Shown here: piece after piece, positions 26,710 to 39,789 of the stretch
Position numbering within the stretch: position 1 is the stretch's first letter
How the letters are laid out: each line of letters starts with the position of its first letter
Origin: Hedera helix
Taxonomy: Eukaryota; Streptophyta; Magnoliopsida; Apiales; Araliaceae
Assembly: GCA_947179155.2 (NCBI GenBank)
Contig: OX359281.1
Location: 39,724,967 to 39,788,966 of the forward strand
Reading direction: 5' to 3'
Length of the DNA: 64,000 nt
Translations under genes and position numbers: made by a program
The notes under the pieces: model-generated
What the model saw: the letters and a program-made list of their open reading frames with translations, nothing else
Told to the model about the DNA's origin: nothing
Database searches by the model: none

Positions 26710-28520
26710 CAAAAGTTACCAAGCACGGGCCTTAGTGCTAAAAAACTTTATTTGGGCTACTGACCTGATAAGAAACAGAAATAAGCCAGTAAAATTTTCC
26801 AATACGTGAATTCAAAGTTCAAACTACTGTGTCTTGAACTGGTCCAAATTGTGGCCCAAGGTTCCAATATGGAAAAAAGTCAAGTTTCGAGGGATATAGG
26901 GGCAGAGGCAGTCGGTTGGGCCTCCATTTTGAACATGTAAAAAGAAACTAGAGGGCTCTATTAGCAATTCCTAAAAAATATCTTCAATTTGTAATTAGTT
27001 ATAGGCTATAGGAGTGCCATTAATTTCTACTCGATTGGGCCTCCTCACGAGTATGTTGAGTTTGATTAATTGAGTATTTTCTTTAGTCTTTAAATATAGA
27101 AATACACTTTTATTTTTACAATTAAAAATGTCGTACAGTTTTAATATATCATTATTTATACCAAGTATTATATTTTTTTTTCTTTTTGAAGCCCTACTCT
27201 CCGAGAGTAGTATATGATCTCATAATCAAGTACATCAACGGTACTATTACAATATCTAAAACCAATCAAGCCTCCTATAGAGGAGGGAAAAAACTAACAA
27301 ACAAGCAAATCTCATGTAAAGAAAAAAATACACTTTACATAAAAGAATAAATAATCTCATGTAAGGGAGAATTGAACTTGAGAACTAAATGTCACAGCAT
27401 CTCGATTTTAATGACAAGACTAAGACCTCATAAGCTACTTATACTAAGTAGATTGAATAATATTGTACAATCATATTACATTTTCGGTTAATATTAATTT
27501 TAAAATGTATGTCTAAATTTTAAACGGAGAGAATATAATCTAATCATCTATAAAAGAAAAAGAAAAAGAAAAGCAGCAACTAATTATTAGGATATTTAAC
27601 AACCCATTTATGGGTTGAAATTTGCAGCACCATGATTGACCCATAAAATAAATCATCCAAGTTCAGAGTAAAAGTATCAACTAATGGACCAAAAATATGG
27701 TGGCGGGGATGGCATTTGGCTGTAAGATGGTACGTGGTCGGTGGCATTTGGACTTTGGACTTATTTTATCGGGTCAGGTGTACTGCCGTTAAAACCCATA
27801 TATTCTTTTTAAGAATTGATGTTCAAATTCTGAAAGGAATTAAACCACTTTCAATCCATCCATGCCTCTCTCCCATGGTACCTGCTGGCTTTGGCTTGCT
27901 TCAATTTTTTTTATTCCCATCTCTATCCATGCACAGGTTAAATCATTTCCACCTTCACATTTAATTCTTTTTTGCTTCATATTAAAATTTGCCCAATAAA
28001 TGTTTAAGCATAAATTTTGTCAACACAATTCAGTAGTAAAATGTAATCTCGAGAAGAAAATCAACACATGATCTCAATTGAGACCCACCGCATTTACTCA
28101 TTAACAAACAATGCTTCCATAATTTAGATTAATACTTTAACGCAAACATAATGACAACCCGAAATCTGTATGAGTATATATTTATACTACTGAATATTTG
28201 TATCAATCTAAATAAATTTAAGAGAATATTTATACTACTGAAACCCTAAAAAATATAAAATAAGTCAAAAATACAAATGAGCTCGTAAAAATAAATTTAT
28301 TGGATTATACTAAAAGATCAATAAAAACATATTGAATCCCTATAAAATTCATGATTTAAGTAAAATGAAATCTTCATTGTTATTTTGTCTAAAATCGTTC
28401 ATTTTTTTACTAAGACAGTGAAAAATTTTCATTACGATTTATTTATCAAATTTCTATTCTCCAATTAGACGGTGGGAGATTGCATTATGTTTAAAAATTT
28501 GCCACATGTTTGGCTTTGAG
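26710..28520. other. AT-rich spacer with old repeat debris
   Basis: No assignable coding frame. Around 27270-27440 a block with AAATCTCATGTAAAG and GAGAATTGAACTTGAGAAC resembles, in word order, a block at 31010-31200; both may be diverged copies of one repeat family. Confidence 0.4.
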
Positions 28521-28530
28521 TAGATCTGGC

Positions 28531-29270
28531 AAAAAAGGTTTACGGGTCGGGCTGGTCCAAAAAAAAACGAGTTACGAGCTTTCATTTTTCAACCAAAAAT
28601 AAAAGCAGGCCGTTTTGGCCCGTCCAGCGGCCCAAAACATATATATATATTTTTCAAAAAAAAATACACCAATACATAAAAAAAACATTAAAAATAACTT
28701 AATTCATTAATCATTTAGATCAATTTATGGAACAAAATTTTTATTCATTTGTTCAAAATACTATTATCTCCAAACATATGACTATTAGATATGAAAGAAC
28801 TTAAATAAGGTAAAATTTAAAATATTATTAATTGGCAAATGTTAATAAAAAATAATAATTAATTATATTTTTATATACTTGCACATAACAAAATAATGAG
28901 AATATATTACATGTATAATCAAATAATTGTCACTATATAAATACATACATGTGTAATGTGCTTGTGGTATTATTCTAGCATTTTTTAAAAATTAGTCACT
29001 TGATATTTAATTACAATTATTAATTTCACATATTTAATCAAATAAATAATACTCTCAATAGTTTATAATGTTAAAATTATTTCTTAATTAAAGTACTAAA
29101 CATAAGTTTTTTAATATTTTTTGTTAATAAGTATATTTTTATTGAATAAAACAAATTGTATACTATACTCAATGGGGCAAAATCAAAATATCATGTTATG
29201 TATCATAATTATTTAAAAAAAAAATTAATAAAATAATTAATTGATTCGTGGGCTGGCCCGACCAGACATT
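28531..29270. mobile_element. Probable non-autonomous DNA transposon with GC-rich ends in AT-rich DNA
   Basis: The left region ACGGGTCGGGCTGGTCC and the reverse complement of the right region TGGTCGGGCCAGCCCACG are similar GC-rich termini around about 700 bp of AT-rich non-coding DNA. The pattern is common in hAT-type MITEs. Target duplications were not found and the ends are approximate. Confidence 0.4.
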
Positions 29271-29364
29271 GATTAGAAATTTAAAATTGAATTGGAAAAT
29301 TCTTCCTCATTTAGATGTCAAGCCTAAACTTTATCATTTTATTGTACACCATTAAAATATGAAC

Positions 29365-29467
29365 ATTGATATTTTTATAATATTTTTTATATTAGTATAA
29401 AATTTATTTACTATTTATATAAAAATAATTTTATAAAAATATTATTTTTATTTATAAAAATATCAAT
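29365..29467. repeat. Short inverted repeat, possible micro-MITE
   Basis: ATTGATATTTTTATAA at 29365-29380 is perfectly reverse-complemented at 29452-29467, enclosing 71 bp of AT-rich sequence. Related GATATTTTTATA motifs occur in the next 200 bp. Confidence 0.5.
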
Positions 29468-29649
29468 TCCCTAAAATATAGAAGCAGTTAATTAGCTTAT
29501 TCAATCCCTTCAAGCCTTTTGCTCTAGAAAATTGATATTTATACATAATTTTTTTAATATTTTGACATAAAAAATATCACTATAAATTTATTTATAATGA
29601 TATTTTATATATAAAAATATCAAAAAATCTTTAAAAAAATATCACTTCC

Positions 29650-32600
29650 CTTGCTTTATCTTAAAACATTGCATCTTTAAGCGTCACTTTCTTTCATTTC
29701 ATATGGCCATTAATTAAGAAAAAGGAGATGCCTTAACAGTTTGTCGAAGAAATCGCCGTTATCTATGACGTTGAATGCCAACGTCAAGGAATCAATTAAT
29801 CAAAAGCTGAGGCCATCAGCTTATTGCATTAAATATGTATATTTCAAACATTCCAAGTCGCTGCTCACATTATTTTATTCTCCAAAGCTACTTTATTTTC
29901 CCCCCTTAGGAAACGGGTTAATTATTAGAATACAATTTCTATTTGACCCTGGATAAAATAGTGTGTGCTAACTAATACTTCAACAGATGACCTCATGCAC
30001 ATGATTGCTGCACAAGTACAGAGCAGTACTCCGGGAGTTTTTTACCATTTTCTCTGGAAAAAATAAAAAACAATAAAAATAAAATTGTAGATCCCTCATC
30101 GTAAGAAAACTGAGACGTAGAGGTTTTAGGATTTCAGTCTTAATTTTCGGTTCAAAATTTTATTAACACTCTTGATGTTAATCTCGAGTATACTTTAAAT
30201 TCAAGTTTATTAGTATTAAGTTTCAAGTTCGATTCTTAGTTTATAAATGATATATATATATATATATCAATAAATATGATGATGAAATTAAATTGTGGTT
30301 AACGTAAAATTTTAGACGATAAAATAAAATAATAATATTTAGTCTCTTCTTATTTTCTTTTTATCCTAAATATTCACATTCATCAAAATATATTGTTGAG
30401 ATATAATTTATTGAACTATTAATTTATTGTGAGCCAATAATTATTTTATATTTAAAGATAAATTGAATTATTTTATACATTATGATGGATCTGGATCATG
30501 AATCAACCGATTCAATTGTTATTTTTAAAGGCTTATGTCTTATGTAGTAAGACTTTTCTTAAATATGTATTTTTCACTTGTTGTAAAATTATATTATCTT
30601 TTTATTGCGGGACTTTACTTTCTCTTTATTGTGAGAATTGTGTCATCGCCTATAGAATGTGAGGTATATTTAATATTGAGATATTTAAAATTTTGAGCCT
30701 TCGACGGGTTACAACTTGAGCCATTTATACTTTTCTTTGTCGTCTTTGGGCTCATTACCCAAATGCCCCAAATAGATACTCTGTCGGTATTAAAATGGAA
30801 GTCTCATTAGGAAATTTGACCTTCTTTTTTACATAAGTTTAATAAATATTTATGAATACCACCTAGAATTGTTTTATGATTTGTTATCCTATTGTTAAAT
30901 TTTAAGCCAAATTTAATTAATTATGAAACAATTATTATATATATATATTTGAAATACAATATAATTTTATAATTAAGTATATCATTATTATTATAATATT
31001 AAAAATCAATCTAACCTCACCAAAAAATAATATCAAGAATCAATCAAAACTCAACAAAGGAATAAAAAATAAACTCGTAAACAAATTTCACATAAAAAAG
31101 GAAAAAAAATTCGCATAAAGAAAAAAATAAATTTACCTAAGTGATAACAAAATTCGAAATTTAAAAATTATAGTACCTTAATCTTAACCATTAATCTATG
31201 ATCTTATTAACTTAAATATATTATAATGAAATCTGACAACTTTACAAACTCCGCAAAAAAGAATCAACCGCATTTCGGTTTCCTAAAGTCGATTAATGAG
31301 AACCTGACATTCGAATTTGATTTGTAAATCAGGAAAAGTTTTTGGTGACAACACCTGATTTTTTATTTACTAAATACTATCATAATTATTGTAAGATATA
31401 CTATTAATACTATTTGTTTATTTTCAAAACTTACATAAATTAAATCAATTACATTTAGAAAAGGGAGAGACCTTAACAGTAAAATATCACATTTTTTGTT
31501 TGAAGGGTTATTGTAGGTCATAAGTATAAACATTATTTATTTTTAAAAATGAAAATGAAAATTATATATTTGTTGAAAAATATAATACATATGTGAAACG
31601 TTTGTAAATATGTCTTTCCCTTCAATTTACCGCCTAAACGTTTCATTTAGTTTTCAAACTTCAAATAATAGTATAAAATTATTTCTCCATTTCTCTTAAT
31701 TTTTTGTTGATCTATATTTGTTGAATACTAAATTTGCATCATAAATGGAGAGATTTTTTTGTCTTATTTTTAAAAATACATTTATTAGATAAATTTTAAA
31801 AGTTTTTAGTTGATGCTGTAAGTTCGATGTCGCCAATTGTTAACCTGCACATAAGAGAGTACATTGTGATCGACGGTTGGAGCAGCCAAAAAATTCTTCC
31901 AATATGAGAATCAGTACATAATTTTATGACGTCCTAATTGTTTTTATTATTATTAAAATGTTATATACAAAATCCATCTTATGTTAAAATCTTGATAATT
32001 GAAAAAATAACAAAAAGGTAACATGTAATGATTTGCTTAGGACAAGGGAATATTTTATTATTTGAATAACTAAAAAATATATATTTTAAGCAAAAATATT
32101 ACATCCATTTTTAAATAAATGACAAAATTCTCATTTTGGGGAATCATAAAATATTTATCCATTTTCAAATTTAAATAACATATTATACTTTATTTAAGGA
32201 AACTAAAATCTTTGAAAATCTTTTTCTCTTTTTGGTTAACAATCTTGACAACTAATTGATCATGTTGAAATCCAATTTTTAAATGTACCGAACTATGATT
32301 CTGGGCCTTTAAACTAATTGATCATTATTGAATAGTTTGTTAATCTAACATTTTTGTTGGAAAAAGTAATAATCATGAATGTAGTAGGATACATTTTAGC
32401 CTCATATTCCTATTTTTCAACATGGCAACAAGTTGTTAGTGTGATAAAAATCACCAAATTGTTTCTCAATTTTATTGTGTACCATTAATTTTCATCCAAT
32501 CGTTCAAATGCATATCCTTTTATATGCATTTAACCTGAAAAATAGAAAATACTTATATTGCGACACAAAAAAAAAAGTCTTTTATCTAAACCAGTATTTA

Positions 32601-33300
32601 AGGACAAAAAAACTCAAAAATTCATGATTTTTCCGTATTTAAGATTCATTAAAGTTGAATTGGAATTGAAAATATGAAACAATATTCGCACATTTTACTC
32701 GTAATACAATTACCATTTGTATATCGTATTTGGTCCAAACATTCTTAACTTTTTAGAATTGCATAGACTATAACATGTTTTTATATATACTTTTAACTTC
32801 GTTAAATAATATGAATGTTAATTACAAATATATATTAATTTAAAAATTATTATTAGGCGATGATTAGTAACTTATATGAGAGGATGATCATTGATCAACC
32901 ACACTAGGACCGAGACACGGCCTAGACTCTTGTGGGAAGGCATAATTGAGGAATTTTTCACAATGAGTGAAAACTTGACACGTTCCCTCTCAGTTATATG
33001 ATCAACGGGATTCAATCGGTTAGAGAGAGGGGCTATTCTTTTATTATGTATAATCATAATAAAATTAATATGCTTTGTGCACGTCTAATACCACATCTAA
33101 ATGTGTAAAATAAGAGAAAGAAAATATTGTAAAAAGATGAGAGAGATTTTTTTTTTTTATGTATTTTTTAAGAACATGTAGATATACTTTTTTATCTGAT
33201 ATATAATAAAACTCGAAAAGAAAAAATTCAAATCCAAGTATATCTCGGATAACAAAAACATCTCTCCTCCAAAAACGAAAATACTACCACTCCCCCTTCA
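29650..33300. other. AT-rich spacer upstream of the DUF1639 gene
   Basis: About 3.6 kb with short TA tracts (30249-30266, 30936-30950) and no recognised gene. Confidence 0.5.
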
Positions 33301-33516
33301 CATTACCTTATTGAGAATCAGACGGGCCATATTAATTCATTGCAATTGGATCCATCCAAATCAAACGGCAGTTAGGGCATCCATCCGCTCAACACTGACA
33401 TCTCACCCCGTAATTTCTCTCAAGCAGGCGCACCACGCGCTACCGCGCATTTTAGCAGACCAGGCCCAAGGTCTACCAAAATATAGAACCCGAACGTTAA
33501 AACCGCCCACTCTCAC

Positions 33517-33527
33517 ATATATATAAA
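33517..33527 (+). promoter_or_regulatory. Candidate TATA box of the DUF1639 gene
   Basis: ATATATATAAA about 190 bp upstream of the chosen ATG, at the step from AT-rich spacer to GC-richer leader. The implied transcript start is near 33555. Confidence 0.6.
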
Positions 33528-33583
33528 CTTACGTTTCCCGGCGATTTCTTATTCTCACAGAAAACCCTCCGGAGCTCTCTGTT

Positions 33584-33625
33584 ATGGTTTTCCCGTCGAG
33601 CAAAGCGAAGTTCGCCGGAAAATAA
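33584..33625 (+). promoter_or_regulatory. 13-codon uORF in the DUF1639 leader
   Basis: ATG at 33584 opens a frame encoding MVFPSSKAKFAGK and stops at TAA 33623-33625, 81 nt before the main ATG. It lies inside the predicted 5' UTR. No known conserved uORF peptide is recognised. Confidence 0.55.
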
Positions 33626-33693
33626 AAAATCAGGGGGAGGTTAGATTAGAGAGAGAAAGAACGAGCGAGCTTGGTTTTGGTGGAAGTGTGTGT

Positions 33694-33699
33694 ATGTGA
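33694..33699 (+). promoter_or_regulatory. AUG-stop minimal uORF
   Basis: ATGTGA is a start codon directly followed by a stop, ending 7 nt before the main ATG at 33707. In plants an AUG-stop in the NIP5;1 leader stalls ribosomes in response to boron. Function here is inference. Confidence 0.5.
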
Positions 33700-33706
33700 G
33701 GGAGAG

Positions 33707-34842
33707 ATGGTGAGTTTAGGTAAAGAGAGAGAGGAGTTGATGATGGAGATGGGACCGGCAGAAAGATCAAAGCCGCCGCTGCACAATTTCGCGATGCCGT
33801 GGTTGAGGTGGGGGTCTCGAAAAGTTATGAGGTGTATGAAGGTCGATAATTCAAATGGGGAAGTACCGGCGTCGGCTTTCGATCATCGGAGATCTTCTGA
33901 AAGAATATTGATCGGACGGCCCAGAGATTCAGAGCTCGAGAGGCGTGGATCGACTGATCACCGGAGGAGAGAAATTTTAAAATTTTCGCCATCTCCGGCG
34001 CCGGCGGAGGTTGTTGGGGGTTCCGGAAGGAAATCGAAGCAGTGTGACGACGGAATTGGGGCGGTCAGGGAGAAACTGATGTTTGATTTGCAGACGGCGG
34101 CGGATAAGATGAAAGATGCTATTTTAAGGGAAGGTTTGGAGGAACAAGAGCCTACGGCGGCGACGAATGCTTCGTCCGCGAACGATACATTGAAGACGTG
34201 GAATTTGAGGACTCGACGAGCTGCGTGCAAGGAGCCGCCGACGAACGGAATCAGCTGCGATGGCGGCAGAGGAGGAGGGATGAGTTTTCAGGCCGATGTT
34301 CTGAAACCTATTTTTTCACCGCTGAGAACCGAAACAACCAAATCGCAGAGATTGTTGCGAGGAAGTGCAGTTGCCACCACGGCCGCCGCCGCTTCGGCGA
34401 GCGGTGAGAAGAGGGAGAGAGCCAACTTTTCCGTCTCGCTTTCCCGGCGAGAGATTGAGGAAGACTTTATGACCATGGCAGTGCAGAGATTGCCTCGGAG
34501 GCCCAAGAAACGCCCTAGGAATGTTCAAAAGCAATTGGATGTAAGTAAAATAATATCATTCCATTTTAATTATATCTTTCAATTCACTCATATACGATGT
34601 CATTCTCTGTTAATTAAACGATAACAATGATGTCTAATTCACTGTTCTATTGATATTTGCAGACGCTCTTTCCAGGATTGTGGTTGACGGAAATTAATGC
34701 TGACTTCTACAAAGTTCCTGATGCCCCCGAGACTGGAAAGGTGATTATTTCAGTTCTCTGTTTTAATCCATTTTAATTTTGGTTGATAATATTCTTAATC
34801 CATTTTAATAATATTCTTAAGCCATTTTATTTGCAGAGGTAG
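33707..34842 (+). CDS. DUF1639 family protein
   Basis: Three exons: 33707-34540, 34663-34740, 34837-34842; 305 residues. I chose ATG 33707 because the frame upstream has no ATG, and MVSLGKEREELMMEMGPAER leads directly into the family motif KPPLHNFAMPWLRWG. The middle is Arg/Ser/Ala-rich and low in order. The C-terminal block carries the family hallmark: SLSRREIEEDFM, RRPKKRPRNVQKQLD, then LFPGLWLTEI and DFYKVPDAPETGK. The last exon contributes only Arg and the stop. DUF1639 proteins are plant-specific, probably nuclear given the basic clusters, with no established activity. The gene is the expected neighbour of GIS3 and MYB62/116 in the remembered Arabidopsis order. The leader carries two uORFs, suggesting translational control. 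Confidence 0.88.
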
Positions 34843-36092
34843 TGATGGGAGAGGTGTTGCTGTTGTTTCTTGGACTTTGAAGCTTGTAATGTTGGCTGAC
34901 TAATGTGTGATGAGTGGTAGAACACTCGTTCAACTGTGTGAATTTGGGAATTTGTTCAAAATGTTAATTCCTCCTGGTAACATCCGGTGGTGTAAGTTTA
35001 GTTGAGTTTGGGATGCTAATTTTGTTAATTATAATGGAATTTGTTAATATTTCCTTTTGATTATAAATGAATAAGATATATGGATTGCCTGAAAATATCG
35101 GTTTATGATAGTTTTATTTCTTCAATTACTCAACTAATTAGAGTTGGTTCTTCAGTTCTGCTCAACAGTACCTGCTCTGCATCTAGCATAATGTGTTTAT
35201 CTATTGCCGTCTAATTAATTTGAGAAAGCTGAATTGAGAAATTTATGATTTGCTAGATGCTAATTTGAAGTTGACAATATTAGTTCATTTTTTTATGAGG
35301 AGGTGGATGAGTTGTGAGCAAAGTTACTTAAAGTATTAATGGTTTTATGGAATGGGTTCTTAAGTCTGCTATCAATGTAAAAAGTACCTCAACTATTGTT
35401 ATTGTAATTATAGATATAAAATGTCTATAATTACCTTGATCAGGCGGGTACCTTTTTTCACTTGTATTATCTGCTGTGGGTTTACCATGCAATATGAAGA
35501 CAAGTGAAAATCCTATTTCATAATTAATTAGTACAGGTTGTTGTTTCTACAGAATCTGTGCTTCTCCTTAACTTTATTATTGATTATTTTCTTTGTCTTT
35601 CTATTGTTAGTGCATAGTATTAGTTGGAAAATAAAGAACAGGAGAGGGGAACTACTTCTTACTTACAAAAATAAAGCCTGTTTATGATTTAGGTGAAATA
35701 TTTGATCAGTATGGAAAACATGTCACAATTTTACATCCTTTATATCTTCCTCTGCTGCCAGATTAAATTTGCACACGTCCCTTGGAGTTATTGCTGGTTG
35801 TTTTTTTCAACAACTACAAGAGCAGCTCAAGCTTTTACATTTACTGTTCACTAGTAGTCACTGTCAAAACCGTTTGATATAAGGAAGTTCTCTTGTATGA
35901 TGATGACCTCTTGCCCTTGCATTTTTTATGGCAGGGTTAGCGATGATTGGTTACTGCATTGATGGACACCTGTCACCTGATGCATCACCTTTTACGTTCT
36001 TTATTTGGCACTGTTCAATCCATTCAGATATAGTAGTCTTTCAATTTTTCTTTTTGTATTTTTATTTGTTTTTATGCGCGCGCGTGTGCGCG

Positions 36093-36124
<32 letters not shown>

Positions 36125-38768
36125 AGTTGTGTAGGTTCATTAGTTTGTGGTTTGATGAAGTTGAGACTTGGGAGAGTGGAAGTTCTGCTTGACATAGGTA
36201 GTGTTTATTTCCTCTCTTGTAAATTTACTTACAATTGTGAAATTACTACTACATTTTTTTTTCTTCAGTTTCTATCATCCAATGAAGTGTTCTAAATAAC
36301 TTTCAAGGTGACTCGTAGGATTATTTCTCTTCGGATTCTATACTACTATTCAGAACAATCATTTCTAGATTGGGATCATGACATGAGAATAAGAGCTCCC
36401 ACTTTCTTCCTCTCCCTCTGCCTTATATTGATATCGAGGGTTACTTACATGTCTATGCTCGACAAGTAACCTCACAAAAATTGCTCTGTGCCTGTTCCAT
36501 AACCAAGAAAATTGTAAAAATGTTGAGAAATAACTAAACAGAGTTGCTATTTACAGTTTTGTCCTTCCCGTTCCATGTCTGAGATATCATTTAACAGCTT
36601 CACTATTTCTGCTACCATGATGAAACTCGGGGTACATCTTTTGGTGTGATTACAGTCAGCCAGTGTTTCCTATAGTATGCTTTGTTCACTTTCCATACTG
36701 TTTCTTTAATTCTCTGAGCACTTTGAAAAAGTTGATTTATTCAAATTTCATATGCTGATGATAATTGCAGTGTGCTTTTGTTATGTGGTATGTGTTGCTG
36801 TGGTAGTCCTAGCGTAAACTGTTCACTGTGAGCATATGCACACTTTTCCTAGGATCGTGTTCCTCTTGGTTTAAATTATAGCTGCGCAAATTGTTAGAGC
36901 GATCTTATATTCATTTCACAGTTGGCTAGTATTTGACTATTTGCACTCTAGTGTGATTGTAAATTTTACACTTGATACAAATGGTGAAAGTATAGTCACC
37001 CGAGTAATTTGGTTACTTGAGTACGCACTCAAGTTTTTAATATACCTCTATATTAAAGCTCTGGTTTGATTAATGTAACTTAAGAGTGTTGTTATACTAC
37101 TAGTTTTAATTGAGCTGATTGGAAGATGAATCTGATCGATTTACTTGTTCTGTTGTATGTTAAAATGAATTGATTTGGAGTTCAGATCAAATATTTTATG
37201 ATGGTAATGATTATGATCTGGTTGTTGACCGTTAATACAGAAGTGGAGGGAAATCTTCATTAGCCTAAAGATTTGACTTTGAAGGAAGGAGACATGTGCC
37301 AGCCATCCCTTCTTTTTTGCGGATGACTCGTTCTCAAGGTTGGCCGTGCACAATACCCACTTTTGTAGCACTTACAGCCTTTGCATTTAGTGTAGTAGTT
37401 GATATGTGAAATCTGGCTCTTTTGAAGATGTGCGACATCATTTAACTAACTTGGGGCCGATTGAGACCATAAGAAGTAGGCGCGTTGCTCTTTCTAGCAC
37501 AACAAATCATGAGGACAACTATGAAACAATTGGTTCCAACAGGGGTTGGGCTTGAACATTCACCCCCTAAATTCTTTAAAGTTGTGTCAGAAACTCTGGT
37601 ACAGGTAGCTGGCCCTTTTTCATACTCCTTGATGGGCTAGGCCACAAACTCAAGTTTTGGCAGGCCAGTGAATTGGGTTGGAGCCCATACTTGAGTCCGA
37701 ATCCAGAAAACAGTCATGTCGTTTGATAGAAAGCTAAAGTGTCGTAGCATAGTACTGACTAATACGTTAATCCATACAGCCGACTGCCCCACATTGCTAT
37801 TTTGTATCTACACGACGCCCAATCATGGCCGAAAGCCATGGTTAGGTTTATACCAGACCAACAAAGCTCCAAGGGCCAGTTTGAATTTAGTGCGTATAGG
37901 TGGAAACAGAACTTGTGCTTCAAGGTAGTAGAGTAAATAAATGCGATTCACATTTAGTCATTTGCCCTTGACGACAAGTCTACTAAGTGGTAACCATTTA
38001 GAAATAATTTTCATTTAGTTGTAGTTGTTTAGTTAATCATACATTTTTAGTGATTAGCGTATTGACCTCCAGTTATTATTATTAGAATCCTACTGGCAGA
38101 GTTCAAGTATTTCCGTAGTTACTGACGAATAATCACCTAGCTTTCAATCACATGGTAGAGATTGAATTAAATGACAAGTAGATATGAAATGAATTAAATG
38201 AAAAATAGATATGAAATGGCTATTTTCGGGAATATAAGAATGCCGAGGGATCAAGAATCCAATGGTACATGAAAAGCAATAAAATCAATCCAAGTGTTAA
38301 GAAAACTTTCAAATGAAAAAGAAAGTAGGATCAGTTAATCCGACGATTTAATAAATCTTGAATCAAACACTTGTTAAAGCAGATTTTAACACTTGAACAA
38401 AAATAAAAAGTCTAAATTTAAAGCAAGTGTAGTTAATGGATAAAGGCAGTCCAAAGAAATTATAGTGTTGCCAGGAAAATCAAAAGAGAAAAAGAATCAA
38501 AGAATGGGAATTGCATGAAAGTAGGATTCCTTTTTCTCTCGTCCCCTGTACCTTCTTTGACTTTGACATGTTGATGATATGCGTCAACAATCTAGCAACC
38601 TACCATTCTAAATCTACCTCTCCATAGTCTCCATCACCAAAAAACACCTTCAGTTCATTAAGCTTTTATTTTGAACTCGATATATGTTAATATGCAACTA
38701 TATATAGGAGTATATTAATAAGCATAATGTATGTACATGAAACTTTACTCCTGGACTAATTATATGAA
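34843..38768. other. 3' flank of DUF1639 and spacer to the MAKR-like gene
   Basis: The first few hundred bases are probably 3' UTR. The remainder is T-rich without assignable coding frames. A less AT-rich block at about 37440-37930 stands out in composition but has only short unassigned frames; an old transposon fragment is possible. Confidence 0.45.
36077..36123. repeat. Alternating purine-pyrimidine tract (CG/TG/CG/CA/TA)
   Basis: GCGCGCGCGTGTGCGCGC leads into a CA run and then a TA run, about 47 bp of almost unbroken alternation, a classic Z-DNA-prone sequence. Confidence 0.9.
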
Positions 38769-39587
38769 TCATCTCTTTTTCTTTTTGGACTTACCGCTAC
38801 AGAAAAATGAACCAAACCCAAATAAATTTGCAGTCCCCTTGGAAATGTAAGATGGTGGAATGTTCAAAATAGGATTAATTCCAACTCCACTGCTATATGA
38901 TCTACATTTCTTCAGCGACGGAGGCCTTCCTGACGCATTATAAAACTGATGTCCACTGAAAGGCGGAATAGGCGGATTAGAACATGTGAAAGTAGACTGC
39001 TTCTTGGAATGCTGCTTTGGAGTAACCTTTGGTAAGCCTGTTTGGTTTGAATTTGGAGCGGAGCCAGTTGAATTGCTTCGCGCAAGAATCTGTAAAGACC
39101 GAATCAACCCTTTTCTTCGGCCATTATCACAATTAAGACTAGTGCTTCGCTTGAACTGCCAAAACGATTTGGATGCAGGCTTCTCTTCTTCACTGCTTTC
39201 AAATAAAAATTCTTTCAACCTTTTCTTCTTTGTATCTTCATTCGTGTTTTCGCAGTGTGACGCTGTAGTTGTAGTTTTAGAAGGCTGAGGGTGGACTAAG
39301 ATTGGCTCGGACCGAGGATTTTCTTTCTTAGTGGTTTTCAGTTTCTTGATTTGAGTAGGAAGGATCTTGCCATTGGAAAAGAGCTCATCGGCTGATGAAA
39401 TTTCTTGCGCAAAGCTTTTGTTAGTGATGCCGAAATCAAAATCAGTGCTGAAGTCTAGCAGCAACGCATCTGATCTGCGGTGGAGACATTCAATTGGGAC
39501 AACATCAGTTTGGTTGAGATCGTAAGAAAAAGAGATTCTTGGACTTGCCACTAAACTTGAAATCTCTGAGCATACATCAACTGCCAT
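38769..39587 (-). CDS. Membrane-associated kinase regulator-like basic protein
   Basis: Intronless, 272 residues, starting at ATG 39587 (MAVDVCSEIS). Features: an N-terminal SPRISFSYDL motif (15-24), an acidic hydrophobic FDFGI patch (50-54), the block SSADELFSNGKILP (64-77) followed by a Lys-rich run, a Ser/Lys-rich middle with SFWQFKRSTSLNCDNGRRKG, and a C-terminal polybasic KSKKKKR. The first two blocks and the basic stretches are typical of plant MAKR/BKI1-like proteins, which attach to the plasma membrane by charge and modulate receptor kinases such as those for brassinosteroid. I recall a gene of this kind beside MYB62 in Arabidopsis. The exact MAKR subgroup is uncertain; it could instead be an unnamed relative outside the tested MAKR set. 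Confidence 0.75.
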   Translation of the reverse strand: MAVDVCSEISSLVASPRISFSYDLNQTDVVPIECLHRRSDALLLDFSTDFDFGITNKSFAQEISSADELFSNGKILPTQIKKLKTTKKENPRSEPILVHPQPSKTTTTASHCENTNEDTKKKRLKEFLFESSEEEKPASKSFWQFKRSTSLNCDNGRRKGLIRSLQILARSNSTGSAPNSNQTGLPKVTPKQHSKKQSTFTCSNPPIPPFSGHQFYNASGRPPSLKKCRSYSSGVGINPILNIPPSYISKGTANLFGFGSFFCSGKSKKKKR

Positions 39588-39789
39588 ATTTCCCAATATC
39601 ACAAAGTGGTTTTAGGAGAAGGGAACTTACAGGCGAGGCGATACAAAGATCAAGAATTCCCACGAATGTTGTTTAGATTTGGAAGTCAAAAAAGAGAGGT
39701 AAAGAGGTAGTAGTAATTAGTATGATGTGAGAAGTGAGAACAAGAGTCAGCTTTTGCTTTTAAAGCTAAGCTTGAGAGAATTTGAAAGA

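Noticed and set aside
33671..33706. Upstream extension of the DUF1639 protein
   Set aside because: It would need a non-ATG start (TTG); the first in-frame ATG is 33707 and fits the family.
36001..36295. Frames across the CG/CA/TA tract
   Set aside because: Low-complexity dipeptide repeats (His-Thr, Ala-Arg, Val-Cys) from the repeat itself.
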